A DNA stretch of 64,000 nucleotides, taken from Pseudomonas marginalis. Lineage in GTDB: Bacteria > Pseudomonadota > Gammaproteobacteria > Pseudomonadales > Pseudomonadaceae. A model generated the notes under the pieces. The model made no database searches. It had not been told where the DNA came from and saw nothing but the letters and a program-made list of their open reading frames with translations. Position numbers and translations under genes: made by a program. The DNA lies in contig NZ_FNSU01000003.1 in NCBI RefSeq assembly GCF_900105325.1, positions 2,914,001-2,978,000 of the forward strand, read 5' to 3'. Shown here piece by piece: positions 49,191-57,387 of this stretch. Every line of letters starts with the position of its first letter. The first letter of the stretch is position 1.

Positions 49191-50537
49191 TTAGAACGTA
49201 GACTGAATTTTCAGGCCCGCCACCAGCGCGTTGTCGACTTTATCCACGCCGCCCGGTTGGACAACGTATTGCAGGTTGGGACGCACGGTCAGCCAGTTGG
49301 TGACGTGGAAACCGTAGTTGATTTCGAAGTTGTACTCGGTTTCGCGGATCGGCGAGAACAGCGGGTTGTCGTAGTCGGCCACGCCGTTGGCGGCATTCAG
49401 CAGTTCGGCGTTTTTCTTCACGTCATCGTTGACGTGCAGACGCGCAGCACCAATACCGACGTCATCTTTCGGACGCGCGTCGAATGGGCCTTTGTACACC
49501 AGCATCAACGACTGGTAGTTGTCGACCAGGTTGGTTTCCTTGTCGTGGAAGGTCGCGTTGGCGGCGATGTTCAAGCCACGGGAAGCGTCGCCGTTGTGGG
49601 TGGTGAGTTGCTGCTGGGCAACGAACCAGTAGCCTTTTTTGCTGCTGCGGGTACGGTAGGCCGCACCGGTGGTGGCAGCATCGTTGCCATTGACGTCTTC
49701 ACGAACGTCAGCAGCATCGGCGGCGCTCTTGTAGTAACCCACACGGTATTCGCCCGGCAGGTTATTCACCTTCGGCGACCAGACCAATTCCACCGGAATC
49801 ACGGTGCCCTTGGTGCCGCTGCCGCTGAGCTTGAAGCCGTTGCCGTGCTCCAGCTGCGACGGGTTCTGGTTGTACGCACCGATTTGCGCATACAGCTCAG
49901 GCGTGATGTTGTACTTCACGCGGATCGCGGCCTGGCTGACCGGCCAGTTGTACCAGGTGTTTACATAGTTGCCGACCTGGGAGCCACAGAACGACAGGTT
50001 CTGGAAGTCGCACGGGAAGGTATTGAAGTCTTCGCCTTCACCGAAGTAACCGAGCTTCACGTCCAGCTTGTTGTCGAACATCTGGTGCTGAATCCAGAAC
50101 TGGGTCAGACGCACCATGTGGCCACGACCGTAGACTTCCATGGACGAGCTCAGCGTGCCGGCACGCGGGTCGCCAATGCGGTCGTTGGAGATGTTCTGGC
50201 CATTACGGTTAGTCAGCTGGATCTTGGCCTGGGTGTTATCCCAGCCCCACAGCTTTTGCAGGTCCAGCGCCACGCCCAACCCGAACTGGTCGGAGTAACG
50301 GCCGGTCCTGTCGTCGTTGTAGCCGCCGCGCAGGTTGGCGCCCATTTCCCCTACGTAGTCAGCCTTGATGTCGATACCTTGCTCGATCAGCTTGGTACGC
50401 TCGCCGCCCCAATCACCGGTCATCCACTTGGAGTCGGCACTGAATGCATCGGCCGCCATCGCATTGGCGGACAGTACAAGAGCTGCTGCTGCTGACAGTT
50501 GGCAGATCAGCCGAGTGTTGTTGTGTTGCTTTTTCAT
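49191..50537 (-). CDS. oprB: Carbohydrate-selective porin OprB
   Basis: A 448-residue outer-membrane porin for glucose and other sugars. The signal peptide ends near ANAMA-ADAF (residue 28). The family opening is WMTGDWGGERTKLIEQGIDIKADYVGEMGAN, followed by alternating beta strands, and the chain closes with LVAGLKIQSTF, whose terminal Phe is the outer-membrane insertion signal. Its leader has GAGGA before the ATG and a CA-rich motif further up. It follows gtsD after 86 bases and completes the route from outer membrane to ABC transporter. Confidence 0.94.
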   Translation of the reverse strand: MKKQHNNTRLICQLSAAAALVLSANAMAADAFSADSKWMTGDWGGERTKLIEQGIDIKADYVGEMGANLRGGYNDDRTGRYSDQFGLGVALDLQKLWGWDNTQAKIQLTNRNGQNISNDRIGDPRAGTLSSSMEVYGRGHMVRLTQFWIQHQMFDNKLDVKLGYFGEGEDFNTFPCDFQNLSFCGSQVGNYVNTWYNWPVSQAAIRVKYNITPELYAQIGAYNQNPSQLEHGNGFKLSGSGTKGTVIPVELVWSPKVNNLPGEYRVGYYKSAADAADVREDVNGNDAATTGAAYRTRSSKKGYWFVAQQQLTTHNGDASRGLNIAANATFHDKETNLVDNYQSLMLVYKGPFDARPKDDVGIGAARLHVNDDVKKNAELLNAANGVADYDNPLFSPIRETEYNFEINYGFHVTNWLTVRPNLQYVVQPGGVDKVDNALVAGLKIQSTF

Positions 50538-50550
50538 CCCTACATCCTCG

Positions 50551-50565
50551 TCTTTATTGTTATTA
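50551..50565 (-). promoter_or_regulatory. CA-rich Hfq/Crc-type motif before oprB
   Basis: The minus strand reads TAATAACAATAAAGA a few bases before the GAGGA of oprB. It resembles AANAANAA sites of Hfq/Crc. Confidence 0.45.
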
Positions 50566-50623
50566 AACTGTTTTTATCTAACGCGGGTTACTTTTTTTCA
50601 TCTAAAACAACAACTTATCTACT

Positions 50624-51784
50624 TCAGCGACCTTTGAATTGGGCCACGTTGTCCGCATGCCCCTGTGCGGGCAATGAAGAAGCAGTGCCGAGGCGCTCGC
50701 CCGTGTTGGCGTCGAACAGCAATACCTTGGATGGATCGAATTGCAGTGTCAGGGTCTCGCCCACCTGCGGCGCCACATCAGCCGCCAAACGGCAGCAGAC
50801 CTTGGTGTCATTGAGCTGCACAAACACCAGTGTGTCCGGGCCGGTCGGCTCGGTGACCTGGACCTCGGCACGAATGCTCGATGAACCATTACCCTCACCC
50901 GCCGCCAACACGATCTGCTCCGGGCGCAGGCCCAGGATCACATCACGGTCTTCCAGGCCGGCGTCGTTCATACCCAGCGGCAATTCGCATCGCGCCTGGC
51001 CGCTGTCGAGCAGCGCCACCAACTTCCCGTCCTTGCGTTTTAGACGCATAGGAACGAAGTTCATCGGTGGTGAACCGATAAAGCTTGCCACAAATAGGTT
51101 AGCAGGGTCGTTGTAAATTTCTTTCGGCGTGCCGAATTGTTGGATGATGCCGTCCTTCATCACCGCCACCTTATCGCCCAGGGTCATCGCTTCGATCTGG
51201 TCGTGGGTCACGTAGACCGTGGTGGTCTTGAGGCGCTGGTGCATCAGCTTCATTTCGGTACGCATCTCGACGCGCAGCTTGGCATCGAGGTTCGACAGCG
51301 GTTCGTCGAACAGGTAGATCTTCGGCCGACGCGCCAGGGCCCGGCCCATGGCCACGCGCTGTTGCTGGCCGCCGGAGAGCTGGCCCGGCTTGCGGTTGAG
51401 CAGGTGTTCGATCTGCAGCAGCTTGGCCACGCGCGCCACTTCGGCGTCGATGTCGGCCTGGGGCATCTTGCGGATCTTGAGGCCGAACTCGATGTTCTCG
51501 CGCACGCTCATGGTCGGGTACAGCGCGTAGGACTGGAACACCATGGCGATGTCACGGTCCTTGGGGCTCATGCCGCTGACGTCCTGGTCGCCGATCATGA
51601 TCGCGCCGCCGGTGATGGTCTCCAGGCCGGCGATGCAGTTCATCAGCGTGGACTTACCGCAACCCGAAGGGCCGACCAGGATCAGGAACTCTCCCTCTTT
51701 GATCGACAGTTCGATGTTCTTCAAGGTGTCGGGCAGGCCGGCGCCATAGGTCTTGTTTACATTGCGAAGTTCAAGCGTAGCCAT
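50624..51784 (-). CDS. gtsD: Sugar ABC transporter ATP-binding protein
   Basis: A 386-residue MalK-type ATPase that powers glucose/mannose uptake. Walker A is GPSGCGKST (near 38-46), the Q-loop FQSYALYP, the signature LSGGQQQR near 134, Walker B IYLFDEPLSNLD and the switch VTHDQ. The C-terminal OB-type domain (240-370) is that of MalK relatives. It starts two bases after the gtsC stop and belongs to gtsABCD. The symbol follows the Pseudomonas gts operon order. Confidence 0.93.
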   Translation of the reverse strand: MATLELRNVNKTYGAGLPDTLKNIELSIKEGEFLILVGPSGCGKSTLMNCIAGLETITGGAIMIGDQDVSGMSPKDRDIAMVFQSYALYPTMSVRENIEFGLKIRKMPQADIDAEVARVAKLLQIEHLLNRKPGQLSGGQQQRVAMGRALARRPKIYLFDEPLSNLDAKLRVEMRTEMKLMHQRLKTTTVYVTHDQIEAMTLGDKVAVMKDGIIQQFGTPKEIYNDPANLFVASFIGSPPMNFVPMRLKRKDGKLVALLDSGQARCELPLGMNDAGLEDRDVILGLRPEQIVLAAGEGNGSSSIRAEVQVTEPTGPDTLVFVQLNDTKVCCRLAADVAPQVGETLTLQFDPSKVLLFDANTGERLGTASSLPAQGHADNVAQFKGR

Positions 51785-51786
51785 GA

Positions 51787-52632
51787 TTACCCCTTGACCG
51801 CGCCGGCCGTCAGGCCGCGCACGAAATACTTGCCTGCGATCACATAGACCAGCAGGGTCGGCAGCCCGGCGATCATCGCCGCCGCCATATCCACGTTATA
51901 TTCCTTGGCCCCGGTGCTGGTGTTGACCAGGTTGTTCAGCGCCACCGTGATGGGCTGGGAGTCGCCACTGGAGAACACCACACCGAACAGGAAGTCATTC
52001 CAGATCTGGGTGAACTGCCAGATCAGGCAGACCATGATGATCGGCGTGGACATCGGCAGAATGATCTGGCGGAAGATGGTGAAGAAACCGGCACCGTCCA
52101 GGCGTGCCGCCTTGATCAACGCATCCGGGATGCTCACGTAGTAGTTACGGAAGAACAGCGTGGTGAACGCCAGGCCGTACACCACGTGCACAAACACCAG
52201 GCCGGTGGTGGTGCTGGCCAGGCCCATCTTGCCGAGGGTGAACGACGCGGGCAGCAGCACGGTCTGGAACGGCAGGAAGCAGCCGAACAACAGCAAGCCG
52301 AAGAACAGCTGCGAACCACGGAAGCGCCAGAACGACAGCACATAACCGTTCAACGCACCGATGGCGGTGGAAATCAGCACGGCCGGCACGGTGATCTTGA
52401 GCGAGTTCCAGAAGTAGCCATCCACGGTGGCCCATGCCTTGACCCAGCCGATGCCGCTGACCACGGTCGGCCAGCTCAACAGGTTGCCGGTGCTGATGTC
52501 TTCCGGGGTCTTGAAGCTGGTGAGCAACATCACCACCAGCGGTACCAGGTACAGCAATACAGCGAGGATCAACACCGCGTAGATCGCGATGCGGCTCAGG
52601 CTGATGGCAGGTTTGGCAGCGAGACTAGTCAT
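51787..52632 (-). CDS. gtsC: Sugar ABC transporter permease GtsC
   Basis: A 281-residue inner-membrane permease of the MalG type with six membrane segments. The conserved EAA-like loop reads YYVSIPDALIKAARLDGAGFFTIFRQIILPMSTPI (near 165-200), where the ATPase docks. Its start overlaps the end of gtsB by eight bases, and it ends two bases before gtsD, so the genes are tightly coupled. It pairs with GtsB to form the channel. Confidence 0.93.
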   Translation of the reverse strand: MTSLAAKPAISLSRIAIYAVLILAVLLYLVPLVVMLLTSFKTPEDISTGNLLSWPTVVSGIGWVKAWATVDGYFWNSLKITVPAVLISTAIGALNGYVLSFWRFRGSQLFFGLLLFGCFLPFQTVLLPASFTLGKMGLASTTTGLVFVHVVYGLAFTTLFFRNYYVSIPDALIKAARLDGAGFFTIFRQIILPMSTPIIMVCLIWQFTQIWNDFLFGVVFSSGDSQPITVALNNLVNTSTGAKEYNVDMAAAMIAGLPTLLVYVIAGKYFVRGLTAGAVKG

Positions 52633-53533
52633 TACGTTTGGTCCTCAGCTCGGAGTAGAGGTAAGGCACGATGATCGCGAGGATCGCACCGAGCATCAGG
52701 ATTGCACTGGCCGAGCCCATGCCCATCTGGCCACGGCTGAAGGTGAACGAGTACATGAACATGGCGGGCAGGTCGGACGAATAGCCCGGGCCACCGGCCG
52801 TCATGGCCGCCACCAGGTCGAAGCTCTTGATCGCAATGTGCGCCAGGATCATCACCGCACTGAAGAACACCGGACGCAGGCTCGGCAGCACCACGCTCCA
52901 GTAGATGCGCGGCAGGCTTGCGCCGTCGATCTGGGCGGCACGGATGATCGACTGATCAACGCCACGCAGGCCGGCGAGGAACATCGCCATGATGAAACCG
53001 GAGGCTTGCCACACGGCGGCAATCACCAGGCAGTAGACCACGCGGTCCGGGTCGATCAGCCAGTCGAGACGGAAGCCTTCCCAGCCCCAGTCACGCAGGA
53101 GTTTGTCCAGGCCCATGCCCGGGTTGAGCAGCCATTTCCAGGCGGTACCGGTGACGATCATCGAGAGCGCCATCGGGTACAGGTAAATGGTGCGGATAAA
53201 ACCTTCGCGGCGGATTTTCTGGTCGAGGAAAATCGCCAGGGTCACGCCGATCACCAAGGTGATGCCGATAAACATCCCGCCGAACAGCGCCAGGTTCTTG
53301 CTCGCCACCCACCAGCGGTCGTTGTCGAACAACCGCTCGTATTGCGCAAGACCCGCCCATTTGTAGCTTGGCAGGAACGTAGAGGTGGTGAACGAGAGCA
53401 CAAACGTCCACAGGATGTAGCCGTAGAAACCCACCAACACGATGAACATGCTGGGCGCCAGCACCAGTTTGGGTAGCCAGCGCTGCAGTGCATCGAACGG
53501 CGAGGCTTTGCTGAACACAGCAACAGAACTCAT
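52625..53533 (-). CDS. gtsB: Sugar ABC transporter permease GtsB
   Basis: A 302-residue permease of the MalF type with six membrane segments. The EAA loop is GLRGVDQSIIRAAQIDGASLPRIYWSVVLPSLRPV (near 205-240). I chose the ATG at 53533, nine bases after GGA; a TTG at 53545 is less likely. A stable hairpin lies between gtsA and this gene (53574-53606). It overlaps gtsC by eight bases. Confidence 0.92.
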   Translation of the reverse strand: MSSVAVFSKASPFDALQRWLPKLVLAPSMFIVLVGFYGYILWTFVLSFTTSTFLPSYKWAGLAQYERLFDNDRWWVASKNLALFGGMFIGITLVIGVTLAIFLDQKIRREGFIRTIYLYPMALSMIVTGTAWKWLLNPGMGLDKLLRDWGWEGFRLDWLIDPDRVVYCLVIAAVWQASGFIMAMFLAGLRGVDQSIIRAAQIDGASLPRIYWSVVLPSLRPVFFSAVMILAHIAIKSFDLVAAMTAGGPGYSSDLPAMFMYSFTFSRGQMGMGSASAILMLGAILAIIVPYLYSELRTKRND

Positions 53534-53573
53534 GGGGAAATCCAATACAGGGAAAAAGGACTACAGAAGCACG

Positions 53574-53606
53574 CCTTGTGAGGGGTCAGGGATCCCCCTC
53601 ACAAGG
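53574..53606 (-). promoter_or_regulatory. Intercistronic hairpin between gtsA and gtsB
   Basis: CCTTGTGAGGGG and CCCCTCACAAGG form a perfect 12-bp stem with a 9-base loop and no T run. Such hairpins stabilise the upstream message or partly stop transcription, giving more binding protein than permease. Confidence 0.75.
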
Positions 53607-53613
53607 TCAACCG

Positions 53614-54900
53614 TTACTTGGCAGACTTGATCGCAGCGCCGAGTTTCTTGGCGGTGTCGGCCGGGTCGGCTTTCGGGTCGTTGATGTAGTTGGTCACGAC
53701 ATCGAAGAACGCACCTTGCACCGCCAGGGTGGTGGCCATGTTGTGCGCCATGCTTGGCTGCAGGCCGCCGGTCTTGGCGTCAGCCAGGAAGTCCTTGGCG
53801 GCGGTCTGGGCGCAGGAGTCGAAACCGTAGGAGTCCATTTTGTTCAGCATGTCGTTGCGAACAGGGATCGAGCCCTTGTTGATGCTGAACACCTTCTGGA
53901 AGTTTTCACCCAGCACGACTTTGGCGATGTCCTGCTGGCCAGCGGCAGTGCCTTTGTCTTTCTGCTTGAACACCGCCAGGGAGTCGATGTTGTAGGTGAA
54001 GGCTTTGTCGGTGCCCGGGAAGGCTACGCACTCGTAGTCTTTGCCGGCGACTTTCTTGGCGGCAGTCCATTCGGACTTGGCCCAGTCACCCATGATCTGC
54101 ATACCGGCCTTGCCGTTGATGACCTTGCCTGCTTCGAGGTTCCAGTCCTGGCCTTTGCCGTCGACGTCCATGTAGGTCGCGACTTTCTTCAGCTCGGTCA
54201 GGGACTTGACCATTTCCGGGCCGGTCAGCGCAGCATTATCCAGGTCGACCAGGGCTTTCTTGTAGCCATCGGCGCCCATTACCGACAGGACCACCGCTTC
54301 GAACACGGTGCTGTCCTGCCAAGGCTGGCCACCGTGGGCAAGCGGGATAAAGCCCGCAGCCTTGAGCTTGTCGCCGGCGGCGTAGAATTCTTCGAGGGTG
54401 GTTGGGTTCTTGGTGATACCGGCTTTCTTGAAGACTTCCGGGTTGATCCACAGCCAGTTCACGCGGTGGATGTTGACCGGTACGGCAACGTAGTCGCCGT
54501 CGTACTTCACGGTGTCGGAGACTTTCTTGTCGAGCAGGGAATCCCATTTTTCGTCTTTGGCGACGGACTTCAGGACGTCGGTGTCGAGCAGGCCGGTAGA
54601 GGCCCACTCCTGGATGTCGGGGCCTTTGATCTGGGCAACGCCTGGCGGGTTGCCGGCGACCGCGCGGCTTTTCAGCACGGTCATGGCCGTGGCGCCACCA
54701 CCACCTGCGACGGCGCCGTCTTTCCAGGTGAAGCCGTCTTTCTCGACTTGGGCCTTCAGGACATCTACAGCCGCTTTTTCGCCACCCGAGGTCCACCAAT
54801 GCACAACTTCAACCGTCCCTTTGGAGTCGGCGGCAAATGCACTGAGGGGAAACAACGAGGCAACGGAAATAGCTACGGCGAGGCGATTAATCGCGTTCAT
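53614..54900 (-). CDS. gtsA: Periplasmic sugar-binding protein of the glucose ABC transporter
   Basis: A 428-residue substrate-binding protein. The signal peptide MNAINRLAVAISVASLFPLSAFAADSKG cleaves near residue 23. The mature protein opens with VEVVHWWTSGGEKAAVDVLK, as in glucose/mannose-binding proteins of pseudomonads, and has GKAGMQIMGDWAKSEW near 255. AAAGG lies seven bases before the ATG, preceded by a CA-rich Hfq/Crc-type motif. A palindrome (55001-55021) lies about 100 bases upstream. It is the first gene of gtsABCD-oprB. Confidence 0.94.
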   Translation of the reverse strand: MNAINRLAVAISVASLFPLSAFAADSKGTVEVVHWWTSGGEKAAVDVLKAQVEKDGFTWKDGAVAGGGGATAMTVLKSRAVAGNPPGVAQIKGPDIQEWASTGLLDTDVLKSVAKDEKWDSLLDKKVSDTVKYDGDYVAVPVNIHRVNWLWINPEVFKKAGITKNPTTLEEFYAAGDKLKAAGFIPLAHGGQPWQDSTVFEAVVLSVMGADGYKKALVDLDNAALTGPEMVKSLTELKKVATYMDVDGKGQDWNLEAGKVINGKAGMQIMGDWAKSEWTAAKKVAGKDYECVAFPGTDKAFTYNIDSLAVFKQKDKGTAAGQQDIAKVVLGENFQKVFSINKGSIPVRNDMLNKMDSYGFDSCAQTAAKDFLADAKTGGLQPSMAHNMATTLAVQGAFFDVVTNYINDPKADPADTAKKLGAAIKSAK

Positions 54901-54911
54901 CTGAATACCTT

Positions 54912-54924
54912 TTCTTGTTGTTAT
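54912..54924 (-). promoter_or_regulatory. CA-rich Hfq/Crc-type motif before gtsA
   Basis: The minus strand reads ATAACAACAAGAAA next to the AAAGG ribosome site of gtsA, a clear AANAANAA-type site. Strong repression by Crc on preferred carbon sources is expected. Confidence 0.65.
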
Positions 54925-55000
54925 GCATGCAAGTCTGGAGCTTGCGCTGCACGGAGTTTAAACATGGTTTTTTCGAGCACAGGTAACAAAGGGATGCACA

Positions 55001-55021
55001 AATGTCACCACTTGGTGACAT
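55001..55021. promoter_or_regulatory. Shared palindromic operator before gtsA
   Basis: AATGTCACC-ACTT-GGTGACAT has perfect 8-base inverted arms and lies 101 bases upstream of gtsA, overlapping the last codons of the isomerase gene. A near-identical copy sits at 56345-56366. Two copies in one sugar locus argue for a dedicated regulator. Confidence 0.75.
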
Positions 55022-56264
55022 AACATCCAGCGCCTAAAGCGCTGGCCATGCTCGGTGCCAGGGGCAGTGCAGGCAGCACGACCGCTTGCCAGGCATGGTA
55101 CAGGTCCGGTTTACCGCCCCAGATGGTGCTGCTGGGCTGGTTGTGCGGGCTGAGTTCGTGGTGCCAGCTGCCGTGGAGGCGGTCGATGAAATGGGTGTCG
55201 CAAAACTCCCAGAAACGCCGGTACCAGGTTTCGTAATGCAGCTCACCCGTGCGTTTGAGCAAGGCCTGGGCAGCGGCGCTGGCTTCGGCGTGGGTCCAGT
55301 GCAGACGCTCGCGCACGACCGGGCGGTGGTTCCAGTCCAGGGTGTAGACGATACCGGGGGCGCCATCCACGGCCCAGGCATAGTCGCAGGCGCTGGCAAA
55401 CAGGCCCTTGGCGGCGCTCAGCAGCCAGTCCGGCGTGGCCAGCCCGGCCTGCAGGCGCGCGGCTTCCAGGTTCAGCACCAGCCGCGCCCACTCAAAGCCA
55501 TGGCCAGGGGTGATGCCATACGGGCGGAAGCCATCGGCGGGGTTGTCTTCGTTGTAATCGAGCAGGGGTTTCCATTGCGCGTCGAAATGCTCGATCACCA
55601 TGAACTGGTTGGCGGCGGCGTGGGTATGAATCACTCGCTCGACGATGCGCAGGGCGCGATCCAGCCAACGTGTGTCGGCGGTGACATCGGCCAGGGCCAG
55701 GAAGGCTTCGGTGGCGTGCATGTTGCTGTTGGCGCCGCGATAGGCTTCGACGCCGCTCCAGTCCCGGGCGAAGGATTCGAGCATCACGCCCTCCTCTTCG
55801 CTCCAGAAGAACTGGTCGATGATATGGATGGCGTCGTTCAGCAGATTTTGCGCACCGGGCGCGCCTGCCACCACGGCCGAGCTGGCGGCCAGGGCGACAA
55901 AGGCATGCAGGTAGGCCGCCTTGCCGCTGTTGCCGTCCAGGGCCTGGGGCACGGCGAACCAGCCACCGTGTTCGCTGTCACGCAAAGGTCCGCCCAGGGC
56001 CGCAACACCGTGCGCCACCAATTCGGCATAACCCGGCAAGCCCATGGCATGGGCCATGGCGAAGCTGTGGGTCATGCGCGCGGTATTCATGGTTTCGGCG
56101 CGAGCATCGGCCGGCAACTGGCCTCTGTCGCCGAGGTTGCCAAAACCCTCAGGCAGACGGGAGGCCTTGGCGAAGGCCAGCAGGCGCTGCCCTTCGGCGG
56201 CGAGCCAGTCGTGATGGGCAGGTGCATTCAGCCAACTGCTGGCAGGCAGTGGTCGCGTGGTCAT
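55005..56264 (-). CDS. AGE-family sugar isomerase, probably D-mannose isomerase
   Basis: A 419-residue (alpha/alpha)6-barrel enzyme of the N-acylglucosamine 2-epimerase family. Family features include RMTHSFAMAHAMG, HGGWFAVPQ, NSNMHATEAFLALAD, ITPGHGFEWARLVL and WKPLLDYNED, which fit mannose isomerase/YihS-type enzymes that convert mannose to fructose. It lies directly upstream of gtsA, and its own leader has AAGGG, a CA-rich motif and the same palindrome as gtsA. It probably processes sugars brought in by the gts system. The stop codon lies inside the gtsA operator. Confidence 0.85.
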   Translation of the reverse strand: MTTRPLPASSWLNAPAHHDWLAAEGQRLLAFAKASRLPEGFGNLGDRGQLPADARAETMNTARMTHSFAMAHAMGLPGYAELVAHGVAALGGPLRDSEHGGWFAVPQALDGNSGKAAYLHAFVALAASSAVVAGAPGAQNLLNDAIHIIDQFFWSEEEGVMLESFARDWSGVEAYRGANSNMHATEAFLALADVTADTRWLDRALRIVERVIHTHAAANQFMVIEHFDAQWKPLLDYNEDNPADGFRPYGITPGHGFEWARLVLNLEAARLQAGLATPDWLLSAAKGLFASACDYAWAVDGAPGIVYTLDWNHRPVVRERLHWTHAEASAAAQALLKRTGELHYETWYRRFWEFCDTHFIDRLHGSWHHELSPHNQPSSTIWGGKPDLYHAWQAVVLPALPLAPSMASALGAGCYVTKW

Positions 56265-56273
56265 GGGTGGCCC

Positions 56274-56287
56274 TTATTATTGTTTGT
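56274..56287 (-). promoter_or_regulatory. CA-rich Hfq/Crc-type motif before the isomerase gene
   Basis: The minus strand reads ACAAACAATAATAA directly before the AAGGG ribosome site. It matches the AANAANAA form. Confidence 0.55.
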
Positions 56288-56344
56288 GGGATGACCGGAG
56301 TCTAAACAAGGGCAAGGTGGGGGCAAGTAACGAAGGGGATGGGA

Positions 56345-56366
56345 AATGTCACCAGATGGTGACATT
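56345..56366. promoter_or_regulatory. Shared palindromic operator before the isomerase gene
   Basis: AATGTCACC-AGAT-GGTGACATT is a perfect 9-base dyad 81 bases upstream of the isomerase start. It matches the gtsA copy at 55001 in all arm bases. Confidence 0.75.
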
Positions 56367-56379
56367 CAAGCCGCTAGGC

Positions 56380-56409
56380 GGCCTGTGGCAAGCAAGCTTG
56401 CCACAGGCC
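56380..56409. repeat. 14-bp perfect hairpin
   Basis: GGCCTGTGGCAAGC-AA-GCTTGCCACAGGCC. It lies just past the stop of the coiled-coil gene and upstream of the isomerase promoter. It could end transcription of that gene, but there is no T run; the sequence resembles other REP-type units. Confidence 0.75.
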
Positions 56410-56414
56410 CGATA

Positions 56415-57260
56415 TTACTGGCCGAGCGGCGTTGCTGCCGCCGGCGCATTCAGGCGCTGATTCAGGTTCTGCACCTGGCTCTGCAAGGTGGTGATATTGC
56501 GGGTGGTCTGGATGCGGAACACGTCGAACTCCTTGTTGGTCGGCGCATCGCTGTTGGCCGGCTGGCTGTCCTGGGCGCTTTTGAGTACCACGAGGTCCTG
56601 CTCAAGACGGGCGATGGCTGCGCTCGGGTTACCTTGCTTTTTCAAGGCAGCCACATCAGCAACCAATTCCTTTATCTCGGTATCGCGCTTGCCGGCATCG
56701 CCCTGCGCTGCCTTCAGGGTGGCCACTGCATCGGTCAAGGCTTGCACCTGGCCCTGCAGCTTGGCATTGGCGCTCGACAGCTCAGTGGTGCTGGCAGTCA
56801 TTTGCGCCAGGCGCTTGTCCAACTCGGTGGCCTGGCCGGCAACGCCGAGTTGCTGCTTGCCCTGCTCCAGCAACTGGGTTTCCAGCTGTTTGATCTGCAG
56901 TTTCAGTGCTTCGCTGCCGTTGTTCACGTTGGCTTCACTGGCTACGACCTTGCCGGAAATGTCCTGCAGGCGCCCTGCCGCTTCTTCGCTGATGCGCGCA
57001 AAGCTTTCCTGGGTGGCTACCAACTGCTGGCCCATCAGGGAAATCTGCTGGAAGCTCCACCAGGCCAGGCCGGCGAAGGCGATCAGCAGCGCGCCGATCA
57101 ATGCCCACAGCGGGCCGGTGCTGGCGCCCTTGACCTTGACCACGGGCGTGTTGCGCGAACGCACCGAGGTGGCCGGGGAAGGTTCGAAATCATCGTCATC
57201 CCCAAGATCGGCCCGCAGGCTGGGAATGTTGTCGAAATCGTCTTTGGCATCGTTACGCAT
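56415..57260 (-). CDS. Membrane-anchored coiled-coil protein
   Basis: A 281-residue protein with an acidic cytosolic start (DDDDFEPSP), one membrane segment (about 50-68, WALIGALLIAFAGLAWWSF) and a long periplasmic coiled coil (75-235) rich in Gln, Ala and Leu. The C-terminal Gln/Asn part ends in PAAATPLGQ. No enzyme motif is visible; old ATPase labels for such proteins are not supported. It may scaffold cell-envelope complexes. It lies between the sugar locus and an epimerase gene. Confidence 0.78.
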   Translation of the reverse strand: MRNDAKDDFDNIPSLRADLGDDDDFEPSPATSVRSRNTPVVKVKGASTGPLWALIGALLIAFAGLAWWSFQQISLMGQQLVATQESFARISEEAAGRLQDISGKVVASEANVNNGSEALKLQIKQLETQLLEQGKQQLGVAGQATELDKRLAQMTASTTELSSANAKLQGQVQALTDAVATLKAAQGDAGKRDTEIKELVADVAALKKQGNPSAAIARLEQDLVVLKSAQDSQPANSDAPTNKEFDVFRIQTTRNITTLQSQVQNLNQRLNAPAAATPLGQ

Positions 57261-57387
57261 GAATCAACCCTGAATCGGTGAGTTAGCTGGCTGGAAAGCC
57301 GAGCGACGGGAGTATAAACCCCAACCCCATCGCGTTGATCGACCCGGAACCTGGAATTCGGTTCCCGATGTGTTGCCTGTTGTGACC

